The position numbers and the translations under genes are program-made. This document shows, piece by piece, positions 22,007 to 36,400 of a stretch of DNA of 64,000 nucleotides. The stretch covers positions 24,718,518-24,782,517 of the forward strand of contig JABAKD010000002.1 of the NCBI GenBank assembly GCA_012845835.1, in the 5' to 3' direction. The DNA is from Undaria pinnatifida (taxonomy: Eukaryota > Sar > Phaeophyceae > Laminariales > Alariaceae). Below the pieces are notes generated by a model. That model searched no databases, was not told the DNA's origin, and worked only from the letters and a program-made list of their open reading frames with translations. Position 1 is the first letter of the stretch; each line of letters begins with the position of its first letter.

Positions 22007-24426
22007 GTGAGGTTGTTGCAGCTCAGTAGTCATCTGCCCGGTGTATTTTCTATAGTATCATACTTAGTATGTACGAAGCAAATAATACCTGGTACGGAGT
22101 ACTACTCTTGAGTACTACCAGTACAATGCAGGTGCAAGACGGAAACCAGTAAGACGGCATTTTACTGATAAGTGCAGGACGCAAGCAGTAGGACCCTGTG
22201 GGACTATGGTACTCTGTTGTATATAGTTCGTACACGTTGAAGACATTTACTAGCTGCAGTCTGTTGTTATTGTCGCTGTATTATACTCTTTAGTACGTTA
22301 CGATTACACTGGGGGCGAAAATGGTTGTCGCCGTTGTTGTGTTCGTACTGCTGCTGCTTTCTACGACAGCGAGGAGTGAGCGGCGAAACCCACCCCCCCC
22401 CTTCATCCCACGAATTTGTACATGGTGTACCCATTGCTGTATCTCGAAGTGGCCACACCGGAAAAGTTTGTTTTTTTCATTCGGAGCTGTCATCCGTCTG
22501 CAACATACGCACAAGGTTCCGAAGTCCGCCTAGCAAGCGTTTTTTTAGCAGGATGCGTACAGCGCACTCTTCATGCGAATCGCCGAACACCTCACGACGC
22601 TTCGCGCTTGGTACAAGCAGTGTCTGCCTGGCCGGTGGAAATCCGACGTGCTCCGTCCAGGTGTTGTAGGGATTCGAGTCTATGGTTTTACGAGTACGGC
22701 TATTAATGAACTGAGTACAGCTCATTCCCGTCCCTCCTCTCACCCTCCCACCCCCACCCCGCCCTCCTCTCTTACATCCCCACTTTACTGCACCAAACGC
22801 CACCCTCCTCGGCCTTTCAGGCAGCTGGACAACCGACTCAGCTTTACTTTCCTCCCCGGCCTGTCTTGGCCGGGGCAAGAAGTAGCCTCCACAGCGGCGC
22901 CGGTATACGGCGGCGGTGGCGGCGGTGGCATTTTCGGTCGAGACGACCCCGCCAAGCGGCGTAACCTCGCTGGCCTGCCCCCTCCCGTGGGAAAAAATGC
23001 CGCTGAGGCTTCAGAGGCGGCTTGGGCGGTGGTGCCGGTTGGGGGAGCGGGAGGGGCGGGGAGGGGGACGGGGAGAGGGGAGGCGACGGGGTCATCAGCG
23101 GCGTCGGTGGCAGACGGGGCACCAGGAGGAGCGTCGGGACCGTCAGGAGTAGCACCGGCGCCCGGGGCATCTGCGACTTCATCAGCGGCGCCAGCAGCAT
23201 CGGGAGCATCAGGTGCATCGGCTTTATCGCCCGACAGGCCTACCGTGGTGGTGGTGGCAAAGGGGGGGGGGGGGTTCCAGCATAGGGGGAGGAGGAGGAG
23301 GAGGCAGCGGCAGATCGGGGATGGAGGATGGGAACTACTCATCCACAGACGATGAAGCGGGTGCCGGCGCGATCGGTTTGGGTGTGGCGCCGCGCGGTGA
23401 GATGTGCACCGGGAGGGGGACGAGTTGGGGGTGGCGAGGAGGCGGGGGAGGGTGAGGGGGCGGGGGGGATGAGCGGGGGGGGTCGAGGGAAGGAGGAGCG
23501 GGAAGTGTCGGGGGAGGAGAACGGGGGGTATAGGAGGGTTAAGTGGAAGGGAGGTAGAGGGGGATTATTGTGAGGACGCCGGTGAGAAGTTGCGTCGAGC
23601 GCGTAGAGGGGCATTGCGTTGTTTTTCTTGCGCAGGTAGGGCAGGGGGAGGAATGGGGGAACGGGTGGCGTTATTTTTTTTTGGAGATAGAAGCTGGCTT
23701 TGCCGCCCGTGTGTGTTCATGAATGAGTGTGTGTTCGGAGCAGAGAGGGAGAGAGAAGCAAAAACGCCGGTTGTGTTGAGTTCTTCGTGTGCTTACCCGT
23801 ATAGATTCGTGGAGGCTTTTTCTTGTGCACAACTTGACTTGCGGAAAGCGCGAGAGCGTGACTTAGCAAACTTCGATAAAAAACCGACGAGCAGTGTGAT
23901 TGCTGAACCCTATGCCCGATAAAAATTGAAGGCAAGAATCGGGGGGGAGAAGGGACGACACCTGTGACCACGGCTTGGGTCCAGAAGCTGGAAAGCAGAT
24001 GTGTGAGAAAAAAAATAAAATGATAATAATAATATGAAAGTGCTGCTGGTATATACCGCTTTTGTGGTTGCTCTCACGTTAACTCGTCGCCGTAGTGTAG
24101 TCCGTGGTCACAAGACAGGCTCCGTATCACTCTGGAGTGGGAGATTACCTCAGGGCAAAAAAAGAGAGCCAAAATGATACACACTGCTGAAGCTGTATAC
24201 TTCTGTTCCTCTCCCTGCTGTATCAGACCCCATCAGCTCTGGGCTGGGGTCTCCGGAGATGCTGCCGTCGGTGCTGGAGCAGGGTACGGTGGACGTAAAC
24301 GCCTTGGAAGAGGCGGATAATACATTCCTGCTGCAGCCGACCCCCCAGGGGGTGAGGAGCTACTGCATCATCCAGAGGACGCGGTCAGTGCTCTGGGCTT
24401 GGATCTGGTTTTAGTCTTTGTGCTGT

Positions 24427-24458
<32 letters not shown>

Positions 24459-27400
24459 TGGTTTTGGTTTTGGTTTTGGTTTTGGTTTTGGTTTTAGTTT
24501 GGGTTTTGGTTTAGTTTGATTTGTTGTTTTGGTTTTGGTTTGAGTGTGGGTTTGTCCTTGTTAGATTTGTTGTTGCGTGGGTTTGTGTAGATTTTCTGTT
24601 TGCTTTGTTCGGTTAGTTGGTTTTTGTTTTGCTGGGGGACTTTTTTTGTTGGATTGTTTCTGTCTCTGGCTATGGCCATGCTCTACCTAAAACACGGGGA
24701 GAGGGGAGGGCAGTGTCTTGCGGAGAGAGATGTCTCGTACGAGTATGTCGCATGATGTACAGTCCCGGAGTGCTCGATGCTGCTGTCCTATCGTGTTTTT
24801 TGTATTTTCGGCTGTTGCGTTCGTTATTGTTGCTGTTATTGTCACGCTCCCCGCTCTCCCTTTCCTTGCCCCTTTCCATCCCGCCGCACCCAACCCATCC
24901 CACTGAACCCATCCTAATCCAACCCGACCCATACCCAACCTTAAACCAACCCAACCACCGCCGCTGCCGCGACACGACACGACAGGTCAACCATCCGAAC
25001 ATACTTCAGGCTGTTCCTGCAGGAGCAGCGGCCACTCGCCGACTCCACCCCGCCGCCAACAGGCAGTGGAAACCCTGGCAGCGTACCCGGCAACACCAAT
25101 CAACCAATCAGCGGGACGAATTCGGCCGAGGGTGGCGGCACGGGTTCAGGTGGAGGCAGTGGCGGAGGCGGGAGTGGTGCGGGAGGGGGAGGGGGGGGAG
25201 GGACTAGTGGAGGAGGCATGGAAACCCTGAGAGCGTTGCTTGCGGCGGGGGGTGTTGGAAGCAGTGGTGGTGGTGGCGTTGGTGGTAGTGGTGGTGGCGG
25301 TGTAGGTGCGGGAGTGGGGGGATACGGAGGGGGGGGGGGTCGGAGGAGGGAGGTTCTTGCTCTCCAGCAAGCGGTACCGGTCTTCCAGGTCTCGTTCAGC
25401 GAGCTACGTGTGGAGCAAGAATGGAGTCTGGAAGGTTTGGCCAAAAATATCGACCTCTACGTCAATGGATTGTGTCAATGGCAATATCTGAGGATTATGC
25501 CAATGGCTATGGCACGCTGATGGCTGGACCTATGGCTATGCTGGGCTATGTTGATGGTTATGCTGATATCTATGCCGATGGCTATAATGGTACATTCATG
25601 GGTGTTCTTTTTTTTTCTACGTACACGTGCGTGGAGGGCGAGATCGCGCGCGAACCGTTGGAGGCATGTATCGACTCTTTCCAGAGAGGCCATTGCTCCC
25701 CAACGTCAGGCGGGCCGCCACACACCAAGCATTAACCCTTTTACTGCTGCGAAAAGTATCCCACTCTAATTTCAAGTATTTACCCCCAAAACTTTGGCGC
25801 GGTTCTAAAGGGATCAAGTGGCGATGACCCCCCCCCCCCCCCCCCCCCCCGCGTCCCAGTCGCCGCGTAGCTCTGCTAGCCCGGCCGACCGGAACGCGTG
25901 CACCGCCAAGTTAAAACTCGATTATTCAGTCAGTGCCAACCCTCCCCTCACCCCCTCCTTCCCTTCTCGTCCTCCACCCCCTCCACCCGTTCCTCCCCCC
26001 CCCCCTCCCACCCCCACCCCCACCCCCGGCCTCCTTCCACTGCATCCCCCAATCCGCAGGACAAACACGCCCTAGCAAAGGTAGCAACCCACCCGTGGGG
26101 CGGGAAAGGCGAAGGCACTATGAGTTCCCCCTCCCTCATCGGCACCCACGCGCTCTCCCTCGTCAGCCCGGCCTCCTCCTCCTCCGGTACCGCCAACGCC
26201 ACCCCCGCCCCCTCCACCGCCACCGCCACCGCCACCGCCACCGCTACCTCTACCAACTCCGCCCCCACTAACTCTACCGCTTTTCCCGTTTCGTCTGGCG
26301 GGTCGGCCGTTGCTGGCTCCCCTCTCGATGATGGCGGGTCGGATGGGAAAGCCCGGAGCCCCGCGCTGTCTGTTTCTAGTGGGAGCTGTGGTGGTGGCGG
26401 TGGCGGTGGAGGCGGTGGCGGCAGTGGGAGTAGGGTAGGGAGCGGGGGGGGGAGTGGAGGGGAGAGCGGCGGTGGGTACCATGGGCTGGAGGGAGGAAAC
26501 CCTCCATGGTAAGAGCTTGTCTGCTTTGAGGCTTGAATTTTCGTTTTGTGGGTGGGGAGGGTGTTCTACCATGCGAGGGACATTTTTTGGGGGTGCGGGA
26601 GGGGGATCATAAATGCATGCGAGTTTAGTCTCGTTGGATATGCGCCGCGACAGCTCAAACCAGGTGCGCATATAGACACGAATCCACGTTTCGCCTTTTT
26701 CTGTCTTGGGTGCCCCCCTCCTCCCCCCTACAGCGCTTCGAGGTGCACGCGACGTCTGCCTGGTTGATGAAAAGCCGACGTGCTCCATCCCGGTATTGTA
26801 GGGATACGAGGGAGGGTCCATGGTTATACGATTATGACTATGAACGAAATGAGTTCACCCCCTCTCCCTAATTTTTACCTTTTTTCCGTGTGTTTCGCTC
26901 TCGTGTTCTCTCTTGAAATAAACTGTCTCATTAATGCATGTTGCCTGATCCCCCCTCTGCGTACGACCCTTTGTCCCGTGTCACGCCCCTCTGTACGACC
27001 CCAATCAACCAACCAAAACAGCTGGGCCTTGGTGGTCAACGTCCAGTCGGAGGGAGAAGCACGCCTCCTCTATGCTGCCGCCATTGTGCCTGACCCGAGC
27101 GCCTCGTCGTCCGCGGCCGTAGCAGCGGCGGCGGCGGCAGGAGCGACAGCGCTTGGAGTGGGGGGTGGGAGTAGCAGTGCTAGCAGCGGCGGCGGCAGCA
27201 GCGGCGGGGGTGGCGGTGGCGGTGGTAGTGGTGGTGGTGGCGCTGAACAGAGCATAGAAGCGTCCTTAGCAGAGGGGTTAAGGTACGGGGTCAGGGGGGA
27301 GTGGGGGGGGAGGGGAGGGGGGGGGGTCGTCCTAGTCGCGGCGTGTGTTGTGGTCGGGACGGGTATGGTGGTGGTGGTGGTGGTGCAGTCCAGTAGTCTG

Positions 27401-30400
27401 ATATGCTCTCGTCGTAGTGGAACGGAGTGCTGGGGTTCGCGGTGAGAGGGTTTCGCTGAGGAGGGGAGGGAGAGGAGTGGACGCGAAGGGGAGAAGGGAG
27501 GGAAAGGGTCGGGAAGGGGGTGGCGGGGGTCGGGTGTGGTCATTGCCAGGGATGGAGGGGGAGGGACGTTGCCGGGATTGCAGAGCAGAAGAACTGAACA
27601 ATAACTAAATATATTTATGGAAACGAGATCGAACTAAGGCTTGAGTTGGCGTTGGTGTCGAGATAGCTGTTGTTGCTGGTGTTGGTATTGTTGTGATGTT
27701 GTTGTTATGGTTGCTGTTGCTGTTGTAGCTGCTGTTGCTATTTTGTGGAGGGCCGATATTGCTCACAACGCTGTGAACGTGCGCCACGCCTATATGCTTC
27801 CATCTCATTTATGCCCTTGTTCTTGTTCTCTCTTGCATGAACATGTACCAGGTTTTCATTTTTTTCACTGTTTTGTGTTCCTCCCTCCTTTTTCGTCTCC
27901 TGTTTCTACATATTTTTGAAACAGAAAATGGGAGAAGACGGGCGCGGCACCGCCAGGAATGATCGTTCTGCGGTCCAAGCAGGCGAAGTGGAGCGCTTGG
28001 CAGGGGTGCCATACCCTCGACTTCGACAGGGGAGACGAGAGGTATAATATGATGCACTCACACAAGGCACCTATTTACGGGGGGATGTACTGTAGCAATC
28101 AGCGCCATATATGGTTTGTAAAAAAAACCGGGGAATATATAGGTTTTGGTATGTATCGTGGGTGCTGAGTGCTATGGTCCTCCGTAGTACTGGTATGATG
28201 CCATTAATAGGAGACGGCGGTTTGATCTGTAGGCTCACCGCCGCCCTATTGCTGTTGAAACATAACGATGATACATAACGATGATAACGATAGAGTAACT
28301 GTGATTACACAGTACTAGGAAATCCCCCGGCAGGGTAGTTGCAACTGTCGTCCATTTGTCTAGAACCCGAGGACACGAAAGAAAGCCCAATTGCTTTTTC
28401 GAAAACGCCGTAGCTGTTGACATCCGTGACGGCGGGAGGGGGGGCGGGGGTCTCAGGCACTTTGAAAGCGGTCCAATTTTATTTTGGTCTCGTCAAAGTT
28501 AGAAACTCGCGCGTAATAATAGTGTGACGATGGATGTTCTCAAAGTACGTCCAGCACATGGTCCCCCAACAGGCTGAAGACATTATAGCGTCTAACACGA
28601 CTGTTCCGGGGGGCGATAGTAATCATAACCCGCGATAGACGCAAAACATAAAACTGTCTCGTGTCGTGGTTATATTGCCTACTTTGGTCCTGATTACTAT
28701 TAATAGGATCCCGTAATAAAGAGCGCATGCTGAATTAAGGGTACTAGCAGTTTTTGACCAAAACGTATCTGTCTGATGGGCTCTTGAACTCGGGAACTAC
28801 CTAATATCGTTAGTTGATTCCGCGCGACACCAAGTTATCGTTGCCTCAGATGAGACGAGCCAATGTAAAATACAAGCAATCAATATCCCCCCTGCACTGC
28901 TGTAATGGATAGAAATATTGCAGTTCCATCTTCCCTGAAAATCGCCCCGAAAACCAAGAATCAAAGTCCAGGAACATGGTCCAAAACCAAAATTCTGTAT
29001 CCAAATCCAAAATCCCAGCAACAAAATCTAACATCCAAAATCAGCCCCTTGGCCGGAAACATACACCAAAACATCGAATATTCGCAGTCCCTTCGTTGCC
29101 AAGTGAAAACAGTGTCATCCTTGGAGATTACTCGAATGAACATTATATTCTGAAGCCAAGACATCATTCCTCCACTCTGAAATCAGGACGTAAGTCCTCC
29201 ACTCTGGAGTCGTCACGACATAATTTTTCCCGTTAGGAAAATGTATGAAGTGCTCATAGAGCAATACCGGTGGAATCACAAAGCCGCACTGGTAAGAGGC
29301 TTCGTCGAGAAGCCTGCATGTGTCATGCTGTAGTTCCGACCCTACTTGAGGTATGCTAAACTCCACCCGGACCGCAGCCTTCCTCGGAAGTGGTGTCGTG
29401 CGTCGATGTGCTTCGAATCGGCGTGCACGCTGCGTTTTGTGCCAGTTGCCTTCCCCGCTCTTTAACCTCGAAAACCGTGATGCAACTCGCACCAAAGCCC
29501 GGCCAAATAGAACTCCACACATACCGCTTAAACATCGCCCCCTTGATGGTGTCCGTTAGCACTATAAATAAAGACTCGGGCTCAGTGGCCGAGAGCGTCA
29601 TGCGCTTCTGATTCCTTGAAAACCAGCACACGCCTGCTCCCGCGGACATCACAGCCTCGCCGGAAACCGACCTTCTATCAATGGCCCCGCTGACAGTTGG
29701 CGTTCGCATTCGCACCTAGCTCAAGTCCTCTATTATACCCCCATCAAAAGCAGTACCAAAATCATGCGTAGAAAAGGTATACTCCGAATACCAACCGCAA
29801 TCCTCCCGTGCACCTCGTTCGGTGTGTTCGCGTATCTCTTGCCGTGTTCGCATTAGCTGGTCGTATCGTGTTTGGTTCGCAAGCCACATCAAGCACTCTA
29901 CCAGTTCGCGAAAGGGCCTGTCGCCACCCTCTTCGGCTTCATCGAGCTCATCGAGCTTCCGACCAGTCGAAAGCGGAGCATGTCGGATATTTACGCTTAT
30001 ACAGATTACCTGTTACAGACTATCTGCATGTGTTGAAGCTTATTGGCTTAGGTTCCACCGCAATGTCTCAGGTTGCTACTACCCGAACTAACGCCTGACT
30101 TCGCAGCCGTGTTTTTAAGGAAAGCTTACTGCGAGATCGTCAAAGTGCCAGCACCCACTATCCCTATAAAAACGGCAGCCAGCATACCACCTCAACTCGC
30201 CTAAATTCTTGATCGGCACAAGGAGGTTCAGGTCTTTTGCAGAATTGATCGCGCCTAGCCTTTCACCCCACTGCAAAAATGTTCGTTCACATGTGCTACT
30301 GTTACTATGGACACAGATCCAGACTCGATTAAACACACGCATCGGCGGGACTGCTCAAAAACCGAGCCTCTTCGTGTGCGATACCAAATGGTTTCCCCGC

Positions 30401-33400
30401 GATCTCGACGCTTGCTTTCAATCCATAAGAGGCTGCGGTTCGAGCGTACTTAGCCTTGCCAGACACCCCTCCACAACCCTGAGGCAACCGCATGGAAACA
30501 TCTTCCTCCCGTGGTCGCCCAAACAAAGGCCTGTTCGGCATCGAAATGGCACGAGTCCGAATCCAACTTGCCAACAGCGGTACCCAACGAACGAAAATAA
30601 GACTACGCAATCGTCGGAGCAAAAATCTGGAAGAAATCAAAACGAAGTGGAATAAAATGGACTACCCCATCTAAGACCAACGCTACGGTATTGCAGTATC
30701 ATACCCCGATTTGCTGTACCGGATTTTGACCACTCGCACGAGTGACTCTGTACCTCACGGGCAAAAATGCTTTATTAATAGTTTTATTTCTTGGGGGGCA
30801 GCGCAGCTTACCATTCCATTTCGAAAACAGTAAGAGCGTGAAATTTCAAGACTGCAAATGAGCGGGGGAGTCGTTCGCGGGAGTGACCCCGAGCCACTGC
30901 AAAAAAAGCCCCCCAAAAGTACAGGAAACCCCTACGGTAGCCATGGTGCTAAACCACTTCAAAAAAAGTCCCCCAAAAGTACAGAAAACCCCTACCGTAG
31001 CCGTGGTGCTAAGCCACTGCAAAAACAGCCCCCCAAAGGTACAGGAAACCATTACGGTAGCCATGGTCCTCAACCACTGCAAAAAAGCCCCCCAAAAGTA
31101 CAGGAAACCCCTACCGTAGCCATGGTGCTAAGGCGCTGCAAAAAAAGCCTCCCAAAAGTAAACCCCTACGGTAGCCATGGTGCTAAGCCACTGCAAAAAA
31201 ATCCTCCGAAAAGTACAGGAAACCCCTACCGTAGCCATGGTCCTAAACCACTGCAAAAAAAGCCCCCCAAAAGTACAGGAAACCCCTACGGTAACCATTG
31301 TGCTAAGCCACTGCAAAAAAAGCCCCCCAAAAGTACAGAAAACCCCTACGGTAGCCATGGTCCTAAGAGCCCCTCGGAACAGACAAGTGTTGCCGCTGTT
31401 ATCTCTGTACCGATCTTATCTCAGCTCGGGTGTCGTGCAGGTTTTCGTATGGGCGTGACAGGCCGATTTGATCGCTTTTTTTTGTCTGTTTTGGTTTTGC
31501 TGTGGACGCTCTTACACCGGGTAACCCACTGCACCCCCTCGCTGCTTGAAACCCCATGCCACCAGCCTCCCCTTCGCCCGGGCCACTTCGCCGTGCTCGT
31601 TCGTCTTTTAGGTGTGCACCCATTTCTCCGAAAAATTCTCCGAAATGGAGCATGGGCGGCTGTCTTTGATATCGGCGCGGAAGGGCATTGGCCGCATACT
31701 ATCCCACCAAGCCCCACCGCATGCAACCCCCCCCCCCCCCCGCCTTGCCCACACGCCCGGCGAGCGAGCTTTCAACGCCGAACTCGTACACTGAAGCGTG
31801 CGCCGACGAGTACTCTGGTGCTTGGCAGTAGGCGAGGGGGGGAAATATGATGGACTGGCGAGCGCGGGGACGTTCGGGGCGACGTGGCAACGAACCGGCC
31901 TGAACTTTGCGAAGCTATGTTCAGGCCGTTTGGTTGCTGCACGGCTCCGAAAGTCCCCGCGTCCGCCAGTGCATCATACTCTTTGTCCATAGCCCGGTGC
32001 CAAATGCAGGAGTACTCGTCGGCGCACGCTTCGACGTATGAGTTCGACGTCGAAAGATCGCTCACTGGGCGCTTGGGCGTGGACGGGGTTGCGTGCGGTG
32101 GGGCTTGATGGAAGAGTACGTGGCCAGTACCCTCCCGAGCCGCTATCAAAGACAGCAGCCCATGCTCCACCCCCCCCCCCCTGAATGTGCGTTGTGTCTC
32201 CCCTTGTACGCCCCCGCTGCTGCGAATCACCATCGTCAGGCACCCCCCCCCCCCCCCCCCCCCCATACCTCCGTGATTTCGCCTAGTCTACCCCGTGAGA
32301 TGCCTATGAACGAAGCCCTAGCTCCTAAAGGGACTGACAAAGCATACGCGATATCGTGTCGCTTAACCCCTGGAGTGATGACAAGTCTTAGTAAGAGTGA
32401 TGGTAAGCGACTGGACAGTGCTGAGGCACGGAGTTACCCGTGGATATTCACGTAGACCACGTATATGTTGAGCTCCTGTCGGGTGGCAGGACAAGGAGTC
32501 TCGTATAGTAGCAAAGAACAGGCGACGAGCTATTTTATTGCACAGTTTTCCCGACGAAATGGTATCGTCCGCTATGCAAACCCCACTGTCGTAATGCCAA
32601 CCTACGATTGGAACTCCTTAGTGCGGTTCCCTTTGCCCTCTACCCTACTCCCCTCTCCCTCCCTCCCTCCCTCCCTCTCTCCCCGAAAGTTTCATGTACT
32701 GTACGGAAAAACGTACTGAGCGCCAAAATGTTGGAGGTGTCTCTATGAGAAGTAGGAACGGCGCTTCGTCTCAGAAGGGATACGTGGTTAGTGCTAAAAT
32801 GACTGAACCAAGCAACAAATAAGTACCCCTCCGCCCTTCCCACCCCGCCCGTGCCTTATCCGGGGGGAAACGAACCCCGTTTACAAGAGTGCGAGAGGCT
32901 TCCCGAAAGAACGTGAGCATGGTTAACGTAGACGGCACGGCAGGGGGAAGTCAGGGATCGGCGCGGACTCGCGGCGGTTCATCCATAGGAGGCGCAGGCG
33001 CGGGCATAGGTGAGGGTGACGGTTTTGAGTGATTAATTGGTTGTTTGGTTGGTTGGTCTTAGTGTTGTGAAATCAACAATCAACGCGATGATTAATAACG
33101 TTTTTTTGTTTTGATTATTCCAGTCATGATCAAATCGTTGTGTGGTTGATTGATTGGTTTATTGTTGTGAATCAACAATCAAGGCGATGATTAATCCCGA
33201 TTTTTTGTTTTGATTATTTCCAATCATAATCAAATCAACTTTTCCTTGATTTATTGATTAATAATCAAATAATCGTGATTGAATCAATCACCCCACCTTT
33301 AGTGATTTTTGTTCACTATGAATTAAAGCTCGGCTTCGTCGTGCATATCTGGACAGGCAGTGCACCACATTTGCGGCTGTGGAAGCTTGTATGGCGATAT

Positions 33401-36400
33401 GGCAAAAAAAATCTCCCCGTTATTCGGGGGGCGGGGGTGTTACAAGCTGATTCAAGTGAAAAGCCCGAAATGTATTCCCCGGCGAATGTCCACGCCGTTT
33501 TTTCGGCCCAGACCGTGAATTTTGCATGACGTATGTGTGCCGTTGCGAAGATCTCACCCGTCGTTTGTTTTTTGTTTGTTTGTTTTTTGCCTGATTTTTC
33601 TTCTGGTAAGATTTTTTGGGAAAAGTGGACCACCTTAAACAATTTCGACGAAAAAAAGCAAACAAACAAACAAGCAACCTAACCTGGAGGTCAGGACTCG
33701 GGGTAGGCATGTAGAAAACCTTTGCAAAATTCCAGGATCTCTCAAAAAACGTTGTGGACATTCGGACTTTTATGCGTAAAAATGAGGAAGATGCGTTATT
33801 TCCTTCAAGTTACTTGGTTTTAGTGTAGGATCCAGTTTTTTCGCTGGATTCCGCTTAATGCTGAACATGGGTAGGTCAGATCTTCCATTTGTTTGGGCGA
33901 AAAATTCTACGGACACGCTATGGACTACCTTCAACCGGGTCGTGCAAAATGCGGTGCAATTGTTTTTTTCGCCCCCTGCTTGAAAAAAGCCGGACTATTA
34001 TTGAAAAAATTGAAGGCATGTCATTGGTCGATACTATACGAGTTTCGCCCCTGGAGACAGCCCGAGGTCGTTAAAATAAAATTGTCCATGTCACTATCTT
34101 CCACTTGTCATTGGGGTCAGTATATGATACCAAATACTGTATTCCCTCTTTGTTTAGATGTTGCGAGCGGCGTTCGTGGGGGAGAGAATTTCCGGGTTTT
34201 TACTTGAACGAGCTCGTGGATTGTTTTTCTGTACGCCCTTGACAGTGTGGGTCGTGGATTGTTTTTCTGTACGCCCTTGACTTGGACCGAAATAAGCTAA
34301 CCGGGACAACTGCCCTCGCAAGGTTGACATACACCAAAGTTATTGTGTGTGGAACACACCGTCTAAATCACACCAACGCCTGGCATAAGAAAGTTGCGTA
34401 GCCTGGGCCGTACACAAAAGTTGAAGAAAAAGTATGCATACCATGGAGGAGACGGTGGCGCAGTAAGTAACTTCTTGCTCGCAAGAGCAAAAAACATTGG
34501 GGAGGGAGGTAGCCCCATGACCGATGACGAGGAAGACCACATAATAAAGCGTTCGCATAATATTATTCTTCGGTATTTTCCACCCATCTGCTGCTCGAAG
34601 CTTGATGCTTGACCCTCGAGGGCATTCAGCAGCACATGCCTCTCTCGTGACAAACGAAAAAAAACTTTCAAGCAATATGTCCCTGGGGATGAAAACGCCT
34701 TCCATTTCTCTATAAATGATCAAATAGTATTGATTATTCAACAACTATCACTAATCATGATCGATATCAAATAACACGATTAACCAATAAAAAAAGCCTA
34801 AAGTGATGAATAATCAATCGAACCAACCCCTTATTTTTGTTGATTCGCAACACTAATTGGTTTGTCGATTGGTTGCTATGTTGGATGGTTGGATTGGTTG
34901 GTGGTTGGTTTATTGTTTTGGTTCGCGTGTTTGTTGGTTGGTTGGATGGTTAGTTGATTGGTTGGCTGGTTGATTGATGGATCGATTGATTGATCGGTTG
35001 ATGGGTCGATTGATCGATTGATTGATTGGCTGGCTGGTTGATTAATTGGTTACTTGCTCACAGTAGTCTTTTTTGTTTGCTTGCTCGCAATATGACTGCC
35101 CCTCCACCGCCCTTCCCCGGTTCCCCACTCTCCGCATATACACGCATGTTCTCGCCTTAACTCTTTGAGTGCTGCGAAATCATCCTACTCTAAATCCAAG
35201 TACTGTCCCCGAAAAGAGGGTAGCAGTATTGAAAACCGGAAACGCCGCATTCAAATTCCGCATTTCTCCCCTAAGCCTCGCTTCTGTAAAACGGGAAGCT
35301 TCCGAATTCGGATTCTGCATTTTTCCCTTTAACCCTCTGGAAAACCGGCAACTAGGAAACTGACTTGTCGAATTTCCAGGTTCTACATTTTTTTCGCCCC
35401 CAAAACCCTCTGGAAAACCGATAATTACCTTACTCGGATTTCGCGTTTCCCTAAACCCTGTGGATGACGGATAAAGTATTATTATCGGGTTCTGGATTTC
35501 TCCCAATCCCTCTTGCGGAGCCGGCAACCCCCGTGTTCGGTGTCTGGAAAACGGACTAACCCCCGTGTTGCGGTATCATGCGGATTTATTCGGAATCTGG
35601 ATCCGCAGGGCGGGGAAGGGGAAACATGGGCGAGCAGCGAGGCGAGGATGGCGACGGCGACGGGCACGGTCACGGTCACGGTAGCAGTCGCTTCTCGGCG
35701 GTGCCGCCTATCCTGCAAGTGGGCAAGGTAAGCGACGGGGGGTGGTGTCTCGGAGGCGGGGGCGGGGGGGGGGGTCCGCGTATATTGTGTCCGTGAGTTC
35801 TGTTTTGTGGGTGGTTGGGTTATTGTTTATATTGAAGTGTTTCGTTGCGTGCGTGCGTTTGTGTATGTTAGTGGATGTTGTTACAGGATGTTGTCCGTGT
35901 GTTTTGTTTGTGTTTCTGTGTTTTTGTCTTTTTTGGTACCCGTGTGTTTTATATGCTGTTTTTAACGTTGTGTTTTTCGGTCCGCGGGGGTCTGTTTTAG
36001 GGAAGGGGCTGCCAAACGTAATGCCACAAACAGTCCGCCTCACAACACCATCGGCTGTTATCAACGGCACTTCGCTGCTGCCGTACATTCGCGTCGCTTC
36101 CCGACCCCCCTGTGGTACGTCTACTACTAGGAGTCCCCCCCCCCAGAGGTTCCCGAGCTTGGTCAGTTCCCAAACATGCCTCTTATTTTGTACGCGGCAT
36201 AATGCACGTGTCCTCCTCTCGCTCTCTTCCCCCCCCCGCCCCCGCCCCCACGTCACGTGTTTCGCTCCCCTATGCGAGGAGATATGGTCTTAAAGCTACG
36301 GCCATGCTTGATATTGATTACCCACCCCCACTCTCGAGCATGATCAACTCCCAACTATTCAAAAAAGAAATCCTGACGCTTATTGGTACGTTTCCCTATC

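Noticed and set aside
22785-23342. Minus-strand Pro/Ala-rich frames opposite the tubby-like exon
   Set aside because: Shadow of the GC-rich plus-strand exon; the splice sites and the phase chain support the plus strand only.
30858-31850. 330-codon plus-strand frame
   Set aside because: It consists of the 60-bp minisatellite plus unrelated downstream sequence. Other frames are equally open, and no known domain is present.
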